Shown: one piece after another, positions 56,963 through 64,000 of the stretch
How the letters are laid out: each line of letters begins with the position of its first letter
How positions within the stretch are numbered: the stretch's first letter is position 1
The notes under the pieces: model-generated
The model's database searches: none
Told to the model about the DNA's origin: nothing
Seen by the model: the letters and a program-made list of their open reading frames with translations, nothing else
Translations under genes and position numbers: made by a program
Source of the DNA: Marinomonas arctica
Lineage (GTDB): Bacteria > Pseudomonadota > Gammaproteobacteria > Pseudomonadales > Marinomonadaceae
Direction of reading: 5' to 3'
Length of the DNA: 64,000 nucleotides
Assembly: GCF_003259225.1 (NCBI RefSeq)
Contig: NZ_QHJF01000019.1
Location: 17,057-81,056, forward strand

Positions 56963-59131
56963 ATGAGCACGATATTACAGACAACTGATTCAGCAAGTCA
57001 GGTTTACGCATTAGAAATAACCTGTCCTCTTGGGTTAGAAAATGTCTTAGAAAAAGAGTTGCATGGCGAAGGCCTAACGCAAACCCGATTGGGTGAAGCT
57101 CAGGTAAAGCTAACCACAGATCTAGAAGGCATGTACAAAGCCTGCCTTTGGTCACGTGTTGCGACTCGCGTTATGTTGCCAATTGCTAACTTTAAAATGG
57201 AATCGGCCGACGATCTATACAATGGTGTAAAAGCGATTCAGTGGTCTGATCACATGAGCGCCACCAATACCATGGCGATTGACTGTCACGGTACCAACCA
57301 CCATATTCGCAACACACAATTTGGTGCCGTGCGCGCCAAAGATGCGATTGCCGATTACTTCGTTGCCTTGTCTGGCGAACGTCCTAACGTTGAAAAAGAG
57401 CAGCCAGAAGTCCGCATTGCCTTGCGTATCAAACGTGACGTCGTGACGGTGAGTATCGATTTATCTGGCGAAAGTATGCACCGCCGTGGCTACCGTCAAC
57501 AAGGCGGCATGGCACCGCTTAAAGAAAACCTAGCCGCCGGTCTTTTGCTGCGTGCAGGTTGGGGAACCGATTGCGGCTTGACGCAACTTATCGACCCTAT
57601 GTGTGGTTCTGGTACTTTCCTAGTGGAAGCCGCGATGATGTCTTTGGACATTGCGCCAGGTTTACGTCGCTCATACTGGGGCTTCAAAGGCTGGAAACAG
57701 CATGACCATCGCATGTGGCAACAACTGATGGATTTTGCTAAAAACCGCAAAAAAGACCCAGCCACCTTAGGGATTCGTTTCCAAGGCACAGATCGTGAGC
57801 AAAAAGCCATCGCGGCCGCCCGTGAAAACATCAAGCGTGCAGGGGTGACAGGCGTTATTGATGTCACCATGTCGTCGTTTCAAGAGCATGAATTCGATAT
57901 CAACCCTGATGCGCCGGGTCTATTAATTACCAACCCTCCTTATGGCGAGCGTATTGGCGATGAAATGGCCTTGATTGCTTTGTATCGTCAATTGGGCGAA
58001 TGGGTCGTCAACCATGTGCGTGGCTGGCAGTTTATGATGCTCACCAGCAACGATCATTTGGCACGTCAAATTCCCGCACGACCTGAAAAAAGCACCCGAG
58101 TGATTAACGGTGGCATCGAGTGTCGCGCCTATCAATTCCCATTGTTGGCAGGCAGCATAAAAGAAGACGTGGTCGCGCAATCTGTCATGACACCGGGCGC
58201 GCAAATGTTTGCCAATCGTCTGCAAAAGAATGCCAAAAAACTGAAAAAATGGGTCGAGAAAAACAAGATTCAATGTTACCGCCTGTATGACGCTGACATG
58301 CCAGAATACTCAGTGGCCATTGATATTTACCAAGATTGGGCGCACGTTCAAGAGTATCAAGCGCCCAAGAGTGTTGACCCTGAAAAAGCCAAACAGCGCT
58401 TGTTCGATGTGATGTCTGCGATTCCTAGCGCCTTGAATATTTCAGAAGCCAAGGTCATCTTGAAGCAGCGTCAAAGACAGACAGGCAAAGAGCAATACGA
58501 AAAATTCGATCAGACAAAACACGAAATGATCGTAGAAGAGTATGGCTGTGACTTCATCGTCAACTTGAAAGATTACTTGGATACCGGCTTATTCCTTGAT
58601 CACCGTCCTGTTCGTAAATTGATTCAAGACAAAGCCAACGGCAAGCGATTCTTGAACCTCTTCTGCTATACCGCAACGGCATCCGTGCACGCGGGTCAGG
58701 GTGGGGCGCACAGTTCATTGAGTGTCGATATGTCGAACACTTATACCGAGTGGGCGCGTCGTAATATCGAACTGAATGAATTTTCGGATCGTTATCATCA
58801 GGTAGAACGTGCAGACTGCATCGAATGGCTCAAACAAAGCCGCGACACTTTTGATTTGATCTTTATGGACCCACCCACGTTTTCTAACTCGAAAAAAATG
58901 GCCGATGTGTTGGATATCCAACGCGACCATGGCGAGCTAGTGCGTTTGGCCATGGCAAGATTAGCGAAAGGAGGCGAGTTAATCTTCTCCAATAACTACC
59001 GTCGCTTTGTGTTGGATGAAGCGTTAGAGCACGAGTTTGAGGTGAAAAACATCACTCGTGAAACGCTAGATCCGGACTTTGATCGTAATGACAAAATTCA
59101 CCAGTGCTATATCATTAAACACAAATCATAA
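56963..59131 (+). CDS. rlmKL: Bifunctional 23S rRNA methyltransferase RlmKL
   Basis: This fused enzyme methylates 23S rRNA at m2G2445 (RlmL half) and m7G2069 (RlmK half). An N-terminal THUMP domain (residues about 1-160) is followed by the first methyltransferase with the catalytic NPPYGERIG motif near residue 325. The C-terminal half has a Rossmann core (GKRFLNLFCYTATASVHAG, as NLFCYTATAS) and the catalytic MDPPTFSNS near residue 640. Length 722 equals the E. coli enzyme. The stop is followed by a terminator and then purU. Confidence 0.93.
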   Translation: MSTILQTTDSASQVYALEITCPLGLENVLEKELHGEGLTQTRLGEAQVKLTTDLEGMYKACLWSRVATRVMLPIANFKMESADDLYNGVKAIQWSDHMSATNTMAIDCHGTNHHIRNTQFGAVRAKDAIADYFVALSGERPNVEKEQPEVRIALRIKRDVVTVSIDLSGESMHRRGYRQQGGMAPLKENLAAGLLLRAGWGTDCGLTQLIDPMCGSGTFLVEAAMMSLDIAPGLRRSYWGFKGWKQHDHRMWQQLMDFAKNRKKDPATLGIRFQGTDREQKAIAAARENIKRAGVTGVIDVTMSSFQEHEFDINPDAPGLLITNPPYGERIGDEMALIALYRQLGEWVVNHVRGWQFMMLTSNDHLARQIPARPEKSTRVINGGIECRAYQFPLLAGSIKEDVVAQSVMTPGAQMFANRLQKNAKKLKKWVEKNKIQCYRLYDADMPEYSVAIDIYQDWAHVQEYQAPKSVDPEKAKQRLFDVMSAIPSALNISEAKVILKQRQRQTGKEQYEKFDQTKHEMIVEEYGCDFIVNLKDYLDTGLFLDHRPVRKLIQDKANGKRFLNLFCYTATASVHAGQGGAHSSLSVDMSNTYTEWARRNIELNEFSDRYHQVERADCIEWLKQSRDTFDLIFMDPPTFSNSKKMADVLDIQRDHGELVRLAMARLAKGGELIFSNNYRRFVLDEALEHEFEVKNITRETLDPDFDRNDKIHQCYIIKHKS

Positions 59132-59179
59132 CTGACTAAGCACACGTGAGTTTATTCGGTATAATTCGCAAACATATCA

Positions 59180-59212
59180 AGGGCTAAACACCTGGTTTAG
59201 CCCTGTTTTTTT
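59180..59212 (+). terminator. Terminator after rlmKL
   Basis: GGGCTAAAC at 59181-59189 pairs with GTTTAGCCC at 59195-59203 with a 5-base loop, then a T-run. Confidence 0.88.
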
Positions 59213-59249
59213 TAGGTTTAATACGTTTTAAGGTTTATAAGTTTTTAGT

Positions 59250-60107
59250 ATGAAAAAAACATTTCGACTTGTGATTAGTTGCCCCGACAGAGTGGGCATT
59301 GTAGCGGCCGTGAGTCAGTTTTTGAACGAGCGCCAAGGCTCCATTATGGAAGCCAGCCACCACACAGATTTAGAGCAAAAATGGTTCTTCATGCGTCATG
59401 ATATTGACGCAGAAAGCTTGTCCATCGATGTAGAGACATTCCGCAAAGAGTTCGCCCCCATCGCAGAAGAATTCAACATGCGCTGGTACGTAAAAGACAG
59501 TGAAGACCGCCCTAAAGTGGTACTCCTTGCCACCAAAGAATCTCACTGCTTAAACGACATCATGCATCGCTGGCACACAGGCGAGCTAAACTGTGAAATC
59601 GTTGGCGTCATTGCCAACCACGAAGATCTTCGCTCCATGGTGGAATGGTACAAGATTCCTTATTTCTGCATTCCCGTGCCAAAAGAAAACAAAATGCCCG
59701 CCTTCCAAAAAATTGAAGCCTGCATTGATGCGTCTGGCGCCGACACCATAGTGTTGGCTCGCTATATGCAGATTTTCCCTGAATACTTGTGCGAGAAATA
59801 TCGCCACAAAGTCATCAACATACACCACAGCTTCTTGCCGTCTTTCATTGGTGCGAAACCCTACCACCAAGCCGCGGTTCGTGGCGTGAAACTGATTGGT
59901 GCGACTTGTCACTATGTCACTGCCGATTTAGACGCAGGCCCGATTATCGAACAAGACGTGATTCGCGTTCGCCACAGCCACGCCGCAGAAGACATGGTTC
60001 GCCTAGGCAAAGACATCGAAAAACTCGTACTGTCACGTGGCCTACGCTACCACCTAGAAGACCGCGTACTCGTACATGGCAACAAAACCGTCGTGTTTGC
60101 AGAATAA
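59250..60107 (+). CDS. purU: Formyltetrahydrofolate deformylase
   Basis: PurU hydrolyses 10-formyl-THF to THF and formate and balances one-carbon pools. An N-terminal ACT domain (residues about 5-80) senses amino acids in homologues. The hydrolase domain resembles glycinamide formyltransferase: YKIPYFCIPVPKENK, then INIHHSFLPSFIGAKPYHQA (key part NIHHSFLPSF), and the Asp of DLDAGPIIEQDV completes the active site. Length 285 is standard. It is monocistronic with a terminator on each side. Confidence 0.95.
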   Translation: MKKTFRLVISCPDRVGIVAAVSQFLNERQGSIMEASHHTDLEQKWFFMRHDIDAESLSIDVETFRKEFAPIAEEFNMRWYVKDSEDRPKVVLLATKESHCLNDIMHRWHTGELNCEIVGVIANHEDLRSMVEWYKIPYFCIPVPKENKMPAFQKIEACIDASGADTIVLARYMQIFPEYLCEKYRHKVINIHHSFLPSFIGAKPYHQAAVRGVKLIGATCHYVTADLDAGPIIEQDVIRVRHSHAAEDMVRLGKDIEKLVLSRGLRYHLEDRVLVHGNKTVVFAE

Positions 60108-60130
60108 CGCCACCACCACAAGGTTAAGCA

Positions 60131-60162
60131 AAAAAGGGAAGACCTCGGTCTTCCCTTTTTTT
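60131..60162 (+). terminator. Terminator after purU
   Basis: AAAAAGGGAAGAC at 60131-60143 pairs with GTCTTCCCTTTTT at 60148-60160 around a CTCG loop. Confidence 0.9.
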
Positions 60163-60197
60163 ATTTTGTCATTTTAGTGCAGTAACATGTTTGTTCT

Positions 60198-60224
60198 TGA
60201 AAAAAGTGTCTATAGTCTATAATC
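60198..60224 (+). promoter_or_regulatory. Candidate promoter of the 86-residue protein gene
   Basis: TTGAAA at 60198-60203 and a perfect TATAAT at 60219-60224, spaced 15 bases, about 40 bases upstream of the start codon. Confidence 0.5.
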
Positions 60225-60264
60225 AATAAAACGATTTAATAAGAGACGGCTAGTGAGGTGAACA

Positions 60265-60525
60265 ATGAAACTCAAATTAACGCCAACTCAAAACCTATGT
60301 GTTGGCTATCTAGAATCTGGTTTTAAATTGATCCAAATGGGCGAACAATTCTACTTTATCAAAGGAGAGCGCCGACAGAAGGTATTACCCAAAACCCTAG
60401 ACGCACTCGTCAACCGAGGGGCATTAGACTATACCGAACAAGGCGACTACATGCTGAGTGACGAATTTATCGAACACCGCAAACGCATGCGCGAAATGAA
60501 CGAGCCCAAACAGACTCGTCATTAA
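60265..60525 (+). CDS. Small protein of unknown function, possibly winged-helix-like
   Basis: An 86-residue basic protein that I do not recognise. The order helix-helix-hairpin-helix, with TLDALVNRGALDYTEQGDYMLS in the middle (key part LVNRGALDY) and a charged C-terminal helix, resembles small winged-helix domains, and there is a faint likeness to YjhX-type proteins. GAGGTG lies at the right distance before the ATG, with a promoter upstream and a terminator downstream, so it is a compact single-gene unit. It lies at the border with the repeat-rich accessory region. Confidence 0.65.
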   Translation: MKLKLTPTQNLCVGYLESGFKLIQMGEQFYFIKGERRQKVLPKTLDALVNRGALDYTEQGDYMLSDEFIEHRKRMREMNEPKQTRH

Positions 60526-60545
60526 CAAAAGACCAACGACCAACT

Positions 60546-60584
60546 TGGCCCCATTTTTTCTCGTTAGGAATGGGGCCTTTTTTA
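60546..60584 (+). terminator. Terminator after the 86-residue protein gene
   Basis: GGCCCCATT at 60547-60555 pairs with AATGGGGCC at 60569-60577, then TTTTTT. Confidence 0.88.
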
Positions 60585-60678
60585 CGGCAACAATTCAGCA
60601 CCCAGATAAAACCAAACGGCGTTTTCCCTCGAAACTAACCAAAACGCCGTTTGCTTTCATCGTAAATCCTCATAAATC

Positions 60679-61127
60679 AACATTCCCCGTAGGTCTGCAT
60701 GAGGGAGGCACGACCGTAATCAGACGTTATAAACTCGCAGTGACAACATACCTCATCGAAGCACCAAACAACGTTTACTCAACCAAAATGTAGGTCGCGC
60801 ATTTATGCCGACAACGTAATTATTGTCTTCCAAGGAGAGGGCTAGGGTGGGGTTATTATTTTTTTGGGTTCCATTCAAGCGCTTGGTATTCCTGACCTTT
60901 TTTCCGCTCTGCTGAGCGGGTAACTTTTGCCCAGATCCGCAAAAGTAACCAAAAAGTCTCTTTATCGGGCTATCGCCCAAACGTCTCATTCACTTTGCTT
61001 AAGGTAGCGTTTAGCAACACGATTTCTACCATAAGGCATAGATTGTTTTTGCTGGTAGGGGAAGGGGGTTTTAACTGACTCTGAAACTCCATAAAATCGC
61101 GCAACTTCGTCGCGTCGAACTGACTTC
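60679..61127. repeat. Copy A of a long non-coding repeat
   Basis: About 450 bases, repeated as copy B at 61793-62235. The first block (60679-60964) matches copy B with roughly 15 differences and a 4-base indel, the second (61032-61127) with somewhat more. It is rich in small inverted repeats: CCGCTC/GAGCGG near 60903-60918, ACTTTTGC/GCAAAAGT near 60923-60946 and GGGC/GCCC near 60966-60978. Reading frames in it are short and lack family features, so it is probably a repetitive extragenic element. Confidence 0.8.
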
Positions 61128-61215
61128 TTCGTAGCTATTTGTCAGCTAGTTAAACGACGAATTTTTATAAGTGAAATACGACCTTAATCAGGTGTCAAAG
61201 CCAATCTTTTATCGG

Positions 61216-61276
61216 TTTACACTGGCAGCACATTAGAAAGTCTTTTAGTATCAATAGATAATTAGATTAAATAGAT
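61216..61276 (+). promoter_or_regulatory. Leader and candidate operator of the toxin-antitoxin pair
   Basis: A TTTACA sequence at 61216-61221 may be a -35 element. Three TAGAT direct repeats start at 61255, 61263 and 61272, 8-9 bases apart, between the promoter area and the ribosome-binding site GGAGGA at 61282-61287. Repeats in this position often bind antitoxin-toxin complexes for autoregulation. Confidence 0.35.
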
Positions 61277-61293
61277 ATATTTGGAGGAATAAG

Positions 61294-61482
61294 ATGTCAA
61301 CGATTGTCAGTAAAGAAGAAGCGCATAAACTGATTGATCAACTCCCCGCCAATGCAACATGGGATGACCTGATGCATGAAATATATGTTCGAGAAGCGAT
61401 TGAAAAAGGGCTCGAAGACAGCAAGGCTGGAAGAACAAAGGGAGTTGCTGACATTAGAAAAAAATATGGATTGCCTGAATGA
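61294..61482 (+). CDS. Antitoxin of a type II toxin-antitoxin pair (RelE/ParE partner)
   Basis: A 62-residue protein that pairs with the downstream toxin. It is predicted helical, with ATWDDLMHEIYVREAIEKGL in the middle (key part DDLMHEIYVREAIEKG) and a terminal segment, RTKGVADIRKKYGLPE, that likely wraps the toxin. It belongs to the small stand-alone antitoxins that partner RelE/ParE-type toxins and begin with a conserved IVSKEEAHKLID-like helix. GGAGGA precedes the ATG. The stop overlaps the toxin start (ATGA), giving translational coupling. The DNA-binding fold is not obvious, so family placement is tentative. Confidence 0.7.
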   Translation: MSTIVSKEEAHKLIDQLPANATWDDLMHEIYVREAIEKGLEDSKAGRTKGVADIRKKYGLPE

Positions 61483-61763
61483 GAGTTCAATGGACTAAAA
61501 CCGCAGAAGCTCATTTGGATGCAATTTATGCCTACATAGTCCAAGACTCAGAAACCTATGCACTGCAAACTGTGGATCGAATTACAAGGCGATCTGAACA
61601 GATTGGTGACTTTCCTTTATCAGGAAGAAAAGTGCCAGAATATGAGCTTGATCAAATAAGGGAGGTGTTCGCAGGTCCATATAGAATCATATATCATATT
61701 ATGGCAGAGCAAATTGATATTGTTGCCGTGATCCATGGAGCAACGAACGTGCTGCAAGAATAA
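61479..61763 (+). CDS. RelE/ParE superfamily toxin
   Basis: A 94-residue toxin-like protein with the RelE/ParE fold: N-terminal helix pair (KTAEAHLDAIYAYIVQDSE), then the beta-strand region FPLSGRKVPEYELDQIREVF, GPYRIIYHIM and IDIVAVIHGATN. The arrangement and residues (GR-x-VPE, R-x4-PYRIIY) fit the ParE/RelE family. ParE members poison gyrase and RelE members cleave ribosome-bound mRNA; which one applies cannot be told from sequence. Translationally coupled to the antitoxin. Located between two copies of a long repeat. Confidence 0.85.
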   Translation: MRVQWTKTAEAHLDAIYAYIVQDSETYALQTVDRITRRSEQIGDFPLSGRKVPEYELDQIREVFAGPYRIIYHIMAEQIDIVAVIHGATNVLQE

Positions 61764-61792
61764 GAAGACTGTCCTTACTCGTGTTGTAAACC

Positions 61793-62235
61793 AACATTCC
61801 CTGTAGGCCTGCATGAGGGAGGAACGACCGTAATCAGGCGTTCGAAACTCGCAGTGACAACATACCTCATCGAAGCACCAAATAACGTTCACTCAACCAA
61901 AATGTCGCGCCTTTAGGCCGACAACGTAATTATTGTCTTCCAAGGGGAGGGCTAGGGTGGGGTTATTATTTTCTTTGGGTTCCATTCAAGCGCTTGGTAT
62001 TCCTGACCTTTTTTCCGCTCTGCTGAGCGGGTAACTTTTGCCCAGATCCGCAAAAGTAACCAAAAAGTCTCTTTAAGATCTTTAATGCCTGATTTTCGTC
62101 ATAGGCACATGACTGTTCCCCTACGCTCGTTATATCGTAAGGCATAGATTGTTTTGCAGGCTTGAGAGAAGATATTTTTAACTGACTCTGAAACGACATA
62201 AAGTCGCGCAACTTCGTTGCGTCGAACTGGCTTCA
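61793..62235. repeat. Copy B of the long non-coding repeat
   Basis: Nearly identical to copy A for about 280 bases (61793-62075) and again for about 100 bases (62137-62235), with the first part carrying the same inverted repeats. It lies immediately after the toxin gene, so the toxin-antitoxin pair sits between A and B as an insert of roughly 670 bases. Confidence 0.8.
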
Positions 62236-62262
62236 TCTGTGATGCTGGTTTTTCGTAGGGCG

Positions 62263-62363
62263 TGATGAGGGAAGTACGACCGCTTTTCCATAACAAAAAA
62301 GCCGCTGAAAGCGAAGCTTTCATTGTCGCGCCTTCAGGCCGACAACGTAATTATTGTCTTCCA
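62263..62363. repeat. Partial third copy C of the repeat
   Basis: TGAGGGAAGTACGACCG at about 62265-62281 and TGTCGCGCCTTCAGGCCGAC with the following bases to 62363 match parts of copies A and B, but the segment between is different and contains a GAAAGC/GCTTTC hairpin at 62307-62321. A smaller shared motif, ACGACCTTAATCAGG, lies at 61178-61192. Confidence 0.65.
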
Positions 62364-62550
62364 ATTAAGCTATGGTGGTGTTATTGCTTTGCTGCGTATC
62401 ACCACAATCTCAGTACTAAAAAACACACAAAATTTTTATGGTTTTCATTTTTCGCTTCTTGTATTCTGTAAGGAAATGGTCAGGGAAGACGAACAGATAA
62501 CTCATATCAAATTAACACGTCTTTCTCCCTTCACCTGACCAACGTTAAAT

Positions 62551-62814
62551 TTAAGACGCTCGTTTTTGCTCAGTTAAAACACGGATGGCAAGATAACCAC
62601 AAGCATGACTTGGACATTCTGGGGCTAACATCGTTTCGTTGAAAACGCCAAAATGTTTACAACAAAGTCAGCGCTGTTTGCTCGTTGTAATTGCATCAGG
62701 AATAAAAGCATCGATTGCTTTATAAAAATCCGAATAGATGGCTGCAAAACGTTGTTGGCAGACGAAATAACAGGCTGTGAATAAATGTGTAAACCCGCAC
62801 GCTCGGATTTCCAA
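62551..62814 (-). pseudogene. Decayed coding remnant with cysteine-rich tail
   Basis: On the minus strand a frame of 88 codons (62814 to 62551) is open except for one TGA at 62668-62670, and has a coding-like composition. Its last part reads LCCKHFGVFNETMLAPECPS and HACGYLAIRVLTEQKRAS, with Cys pairs suggestive of a zinc ribbon. I do not recognise the family. No start codon or ribosome-binding site is evident upstream, as a TAG precedes the frame. This is low-confidence evidence of a gene fragment. Confidence 0.3.
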
Positions 62815-62943
62815 CTAACCAGCCTGTGAGAAATGTTAAAAAATTCCATAGAATCAGTTTTTTATAGGGATTTTAATGGAAATTAAAAACACTATAGATG
62901 CGCATGCGCACTATTAAAATGTTATGTGCTATGGAAGGTAAAA

Positions 62944-63591
62944 GTGAACCCTAAAAATGTTTTTGAAAAGCATATCGCGTCAATAGAAAAATTACTTAAA
63001 GTCGCTGACGTATACGCTTTACTCTAAATTGACCACTTGAGGGGTACTGACAAAGGAATTGAGACTATTAAAGAAGTAGTGGCAAAAGAAGGGTTTAGTA
63101 ATCTCGTACATTCTAAGCATTTTTTTATCTCCCGTGATGAACAACAACTATTTGAAAAGAATGAATATGTATCTAGCGTTTGCCAACAAATTGTTCAGTC
63201 TGCATATGCTGCAATGGAAAACTACTTAATAAATACATTCAAGGCTGAGCTGCTAAAGAAGGTGGTAGACGAGGACATCTCACGTGCCATCTTGGACACT
63301 TTGCAGTTTCGAAGGCTAGATGCAATAAAAAAACACTATAAGAATTTTTTAAATATCGACTTAGCACAATTCTCACATAGAGATATATCAACTTATGAAG
63401 AATCATGGTTTCACCCCAACAGCGAATGGGAAGGGATAACAATGCTATCAAAGGTTAGAAACGAAATAGCTCATGAGGGCTTTAGTTATTCATATGAAAT
63501 CCATTATCCAGTGGATGCATATTCAGTTATTCACTTTATTAAACGGTGGGTGATGTTTTTCGAAGTAGTGCACTTAAATGAGCGCACCTAA
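62944..63591 (+). pseudogene. HEPN-domain protein gene interrupted by an in-frame TAA
   Basis: The frame starts at GTG 62944 (GGAAGG just upstream), runs MNPKNVFEKHIASIEKLLKV and is broken by TAA at 63025-63027, then continues in the same frame to the stop at 63589-63591. A continuous product would be about 215 residues. The C-terminal part has the HEPN signature R-x4-H (RNEIAHE, R141 and H146 counted from the TTG at 63037), the catalytic motif of many ribonucleases of toxin and abortive-infection systems. A single base change would restore the frame, or a shorter product could start within it. The stop codon lies inside an attC site. Confidence 0.6.
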
Positions 63592-63656
63592 CAAGGCAAA
63601 CCAATGCGCAGCTACGCTACCGGGCGCGCAAGCGCGCCGTTGTTTGCAGCGTTAAC
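63586..63656 (+). other. Integron attC recombination site
   Basis: A 71-base site beginning with ACCTAAC (matches RYYYAAC) and ending GCGTTAACT (contains the core GTTRRRY form GTTAACT). TAAC and GTTA at the ends pair, GCAAAC (63596-63601) pairs with GTTTGC, and the central GGCGCGC-AA-GCGCGCC (63622-63637) is a hairpin. This is the layout of an attC site with R and L boxes and a variable terminal stem. The preceding HEPN frame ends in it and the next gene begins 15 bases after it, as in cassettes. Confidence 0.75.
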
Positions 63657-63670
63657 TGTATGGAGGCAGC

Positions 63671-64000
63671 GTGAAGTATTTTGCTTATGGATCAAATATG
63701 TCGCTCCCAAGGTTGAAGGCGAGGGTTCCAAGTGCTGAGCGAATAGGGGTGTTCGCTCTTGTCGATCATACTCTTCGTTTTCACAAGGTGAGCAAGAAAG
63801 ATGGTTCTGGAAAATGCGATGCGCTATTTACTGGAAATCCTGATGACTACGTAATTGGCGCACTGTTCGAAATCTCAAATGACGAGAAAAGCATACTAGA
63901 CAGAGCTGAGGGGCTGGGCTACGGCTATGAGGATAAGAGGATTACGGTAAGTGATTCCCAAGGGAACACCCATGAAGCTGTTACCTACTATGCAACGAAA
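63671..64000 (+). CDS. Gamma-glutamylcyclotransferase-like (AIG2-like) protein, 3' end cut by window
   Basis: The first 110 codons are visible, with no stop. The N-terminus YFAYGSNMSLPRLKARVP is the family signature, the substrate-binding loop YGSN, and LDRAEGLGYGYE carries the expected catalytic Glu. The family contains gamma-glutamylcyclotransferases and butirosin-type enzymes, so a small-molecule amine or glutathione-related reaction is likely, with the exact substrate unknown. Translation starts at GTG 63671 with GGAGG just upstream. It directly follows the attC site, so it reads as an integron gene cassette. Confidence 0.85.
   Translation, partial: MKYFAYGSNMSLPRLKARVPSAERIGVFALVDHTLRFHKVSKKDGSGKCDALFTGNPDDYVIGALFEISNDEKSILDRAEGLGYGYEDKRITVSDSQGNTHEAVTYYATK

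Noticed and set aside
60545..60793. 82-codon plus-strand frame in the repeat region
   Set aside because: It starts in the terminator of the preceding gene and runs into repeat copy A.
60753..60989. Short frames inside repeats A and B (also 61966-62211)
   Set aside because: They share the same translated words because the DNA repeats, not because a protein is conserved; neither has a good start or a family match.
63037..63591. Reading the HEPN gene as an intact gene from TTG 63037
   Set aside because: No ribosome-binding site is seen there, while the frame continues upstream to a GTG with a good one across a single TAA. Kept as a pseudogene, with the alternative noted.
1..64000. CRISPR arrays, rRNA genes, intact insertion sequences or prophage
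   Set aside because: None was seen. The repeats at 60.6-62.4 kb are long and few, not short and regularly spaced, and no transposase or integrase is recognisable.

Overview
The window reads as chromosome of a marine gammaproteobacterium, most likely Marinomonas or a close Oceanospirillales relative. The evidence is a moderate A+T bias, a complete Na+-pumping NADH:quinone reductase (nqrABCDEF) with apbE and nqrM, an NhaB antiporter, a cis-trans fatty acid isomerase, a clpPX-lon-hupB-ppiD proteostasis block, and gene orders shared with enterobacteria and pseudomonads (gloB-yafS-rnhA-dnaQ). The genus is inference from gene content; no 16S gene is present.

Layout. 1-8 kb: the end of a peptide-type ABC substrate-binding protein (cut by the window), acpH, the GTPase gene rbgA with yacL, an acidic internally duplicated protein of unknown function, the periplasmic isomerase cti and a luciferase-like monooxygenase. 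8-12 kb: lipopolysaccharide genes (lpxL-like, kdkA, a family 9 glycosyltransferase), then a divergent MetF-like protein. 12-20 kb: DUF1285, an SrmB-like helicase, a LysR regulator that seems to start at ATT, ppnP, mltD, gloB, and the overlapping yafS-like/rnhA/dnaQ operon. 20-28 kb: nhaB, sohB, and the folX-mfd-csiV operon. 28-37 kb: nqrABCDEF, apbE, nqrM and sthA, i.e. the Na+ pump, its flavin-transfer and iron-delivery maturation factors, and a transhydrogenase. 37-47 kb: hpt, yihY, a possible small RNA, tRNA-Arg(TCT), tig, clpP, clpX, lon, hupB, tRNA-Asp(GTC) and ppiD. 47-55 kb: a DyP peroxidase and the moxR-DUF58-DUF4381-batA-batB/C-batD operon. 55-60.5 kb: DUF2835, pyrD, rlmKL, purU and a small unknown gene.

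From about 60.6 kb the character changes. Two nearly identical, hairpin-rich non-coding repeats of about 450 bp flank a ParE/RelE-type toxin-antitoxin pair. A decayed coding remnant follows, then a HEPN-family gene broken by one in-frame TAA, a well-formed integron-type attC site, and a gamma-glutamylcyclotransferase-like gene that runs off the window. This right end looks like integron cassettes (or a cassette cluster without an integrase) and is the most unusual part of the window.

Most genes are ordinary core genes. Rho-independent terminators are frequent and several lie between convergent genes, so they may serve both strands. No rRNA, CRISPR array, intact insertion sequence or prophage was seen.
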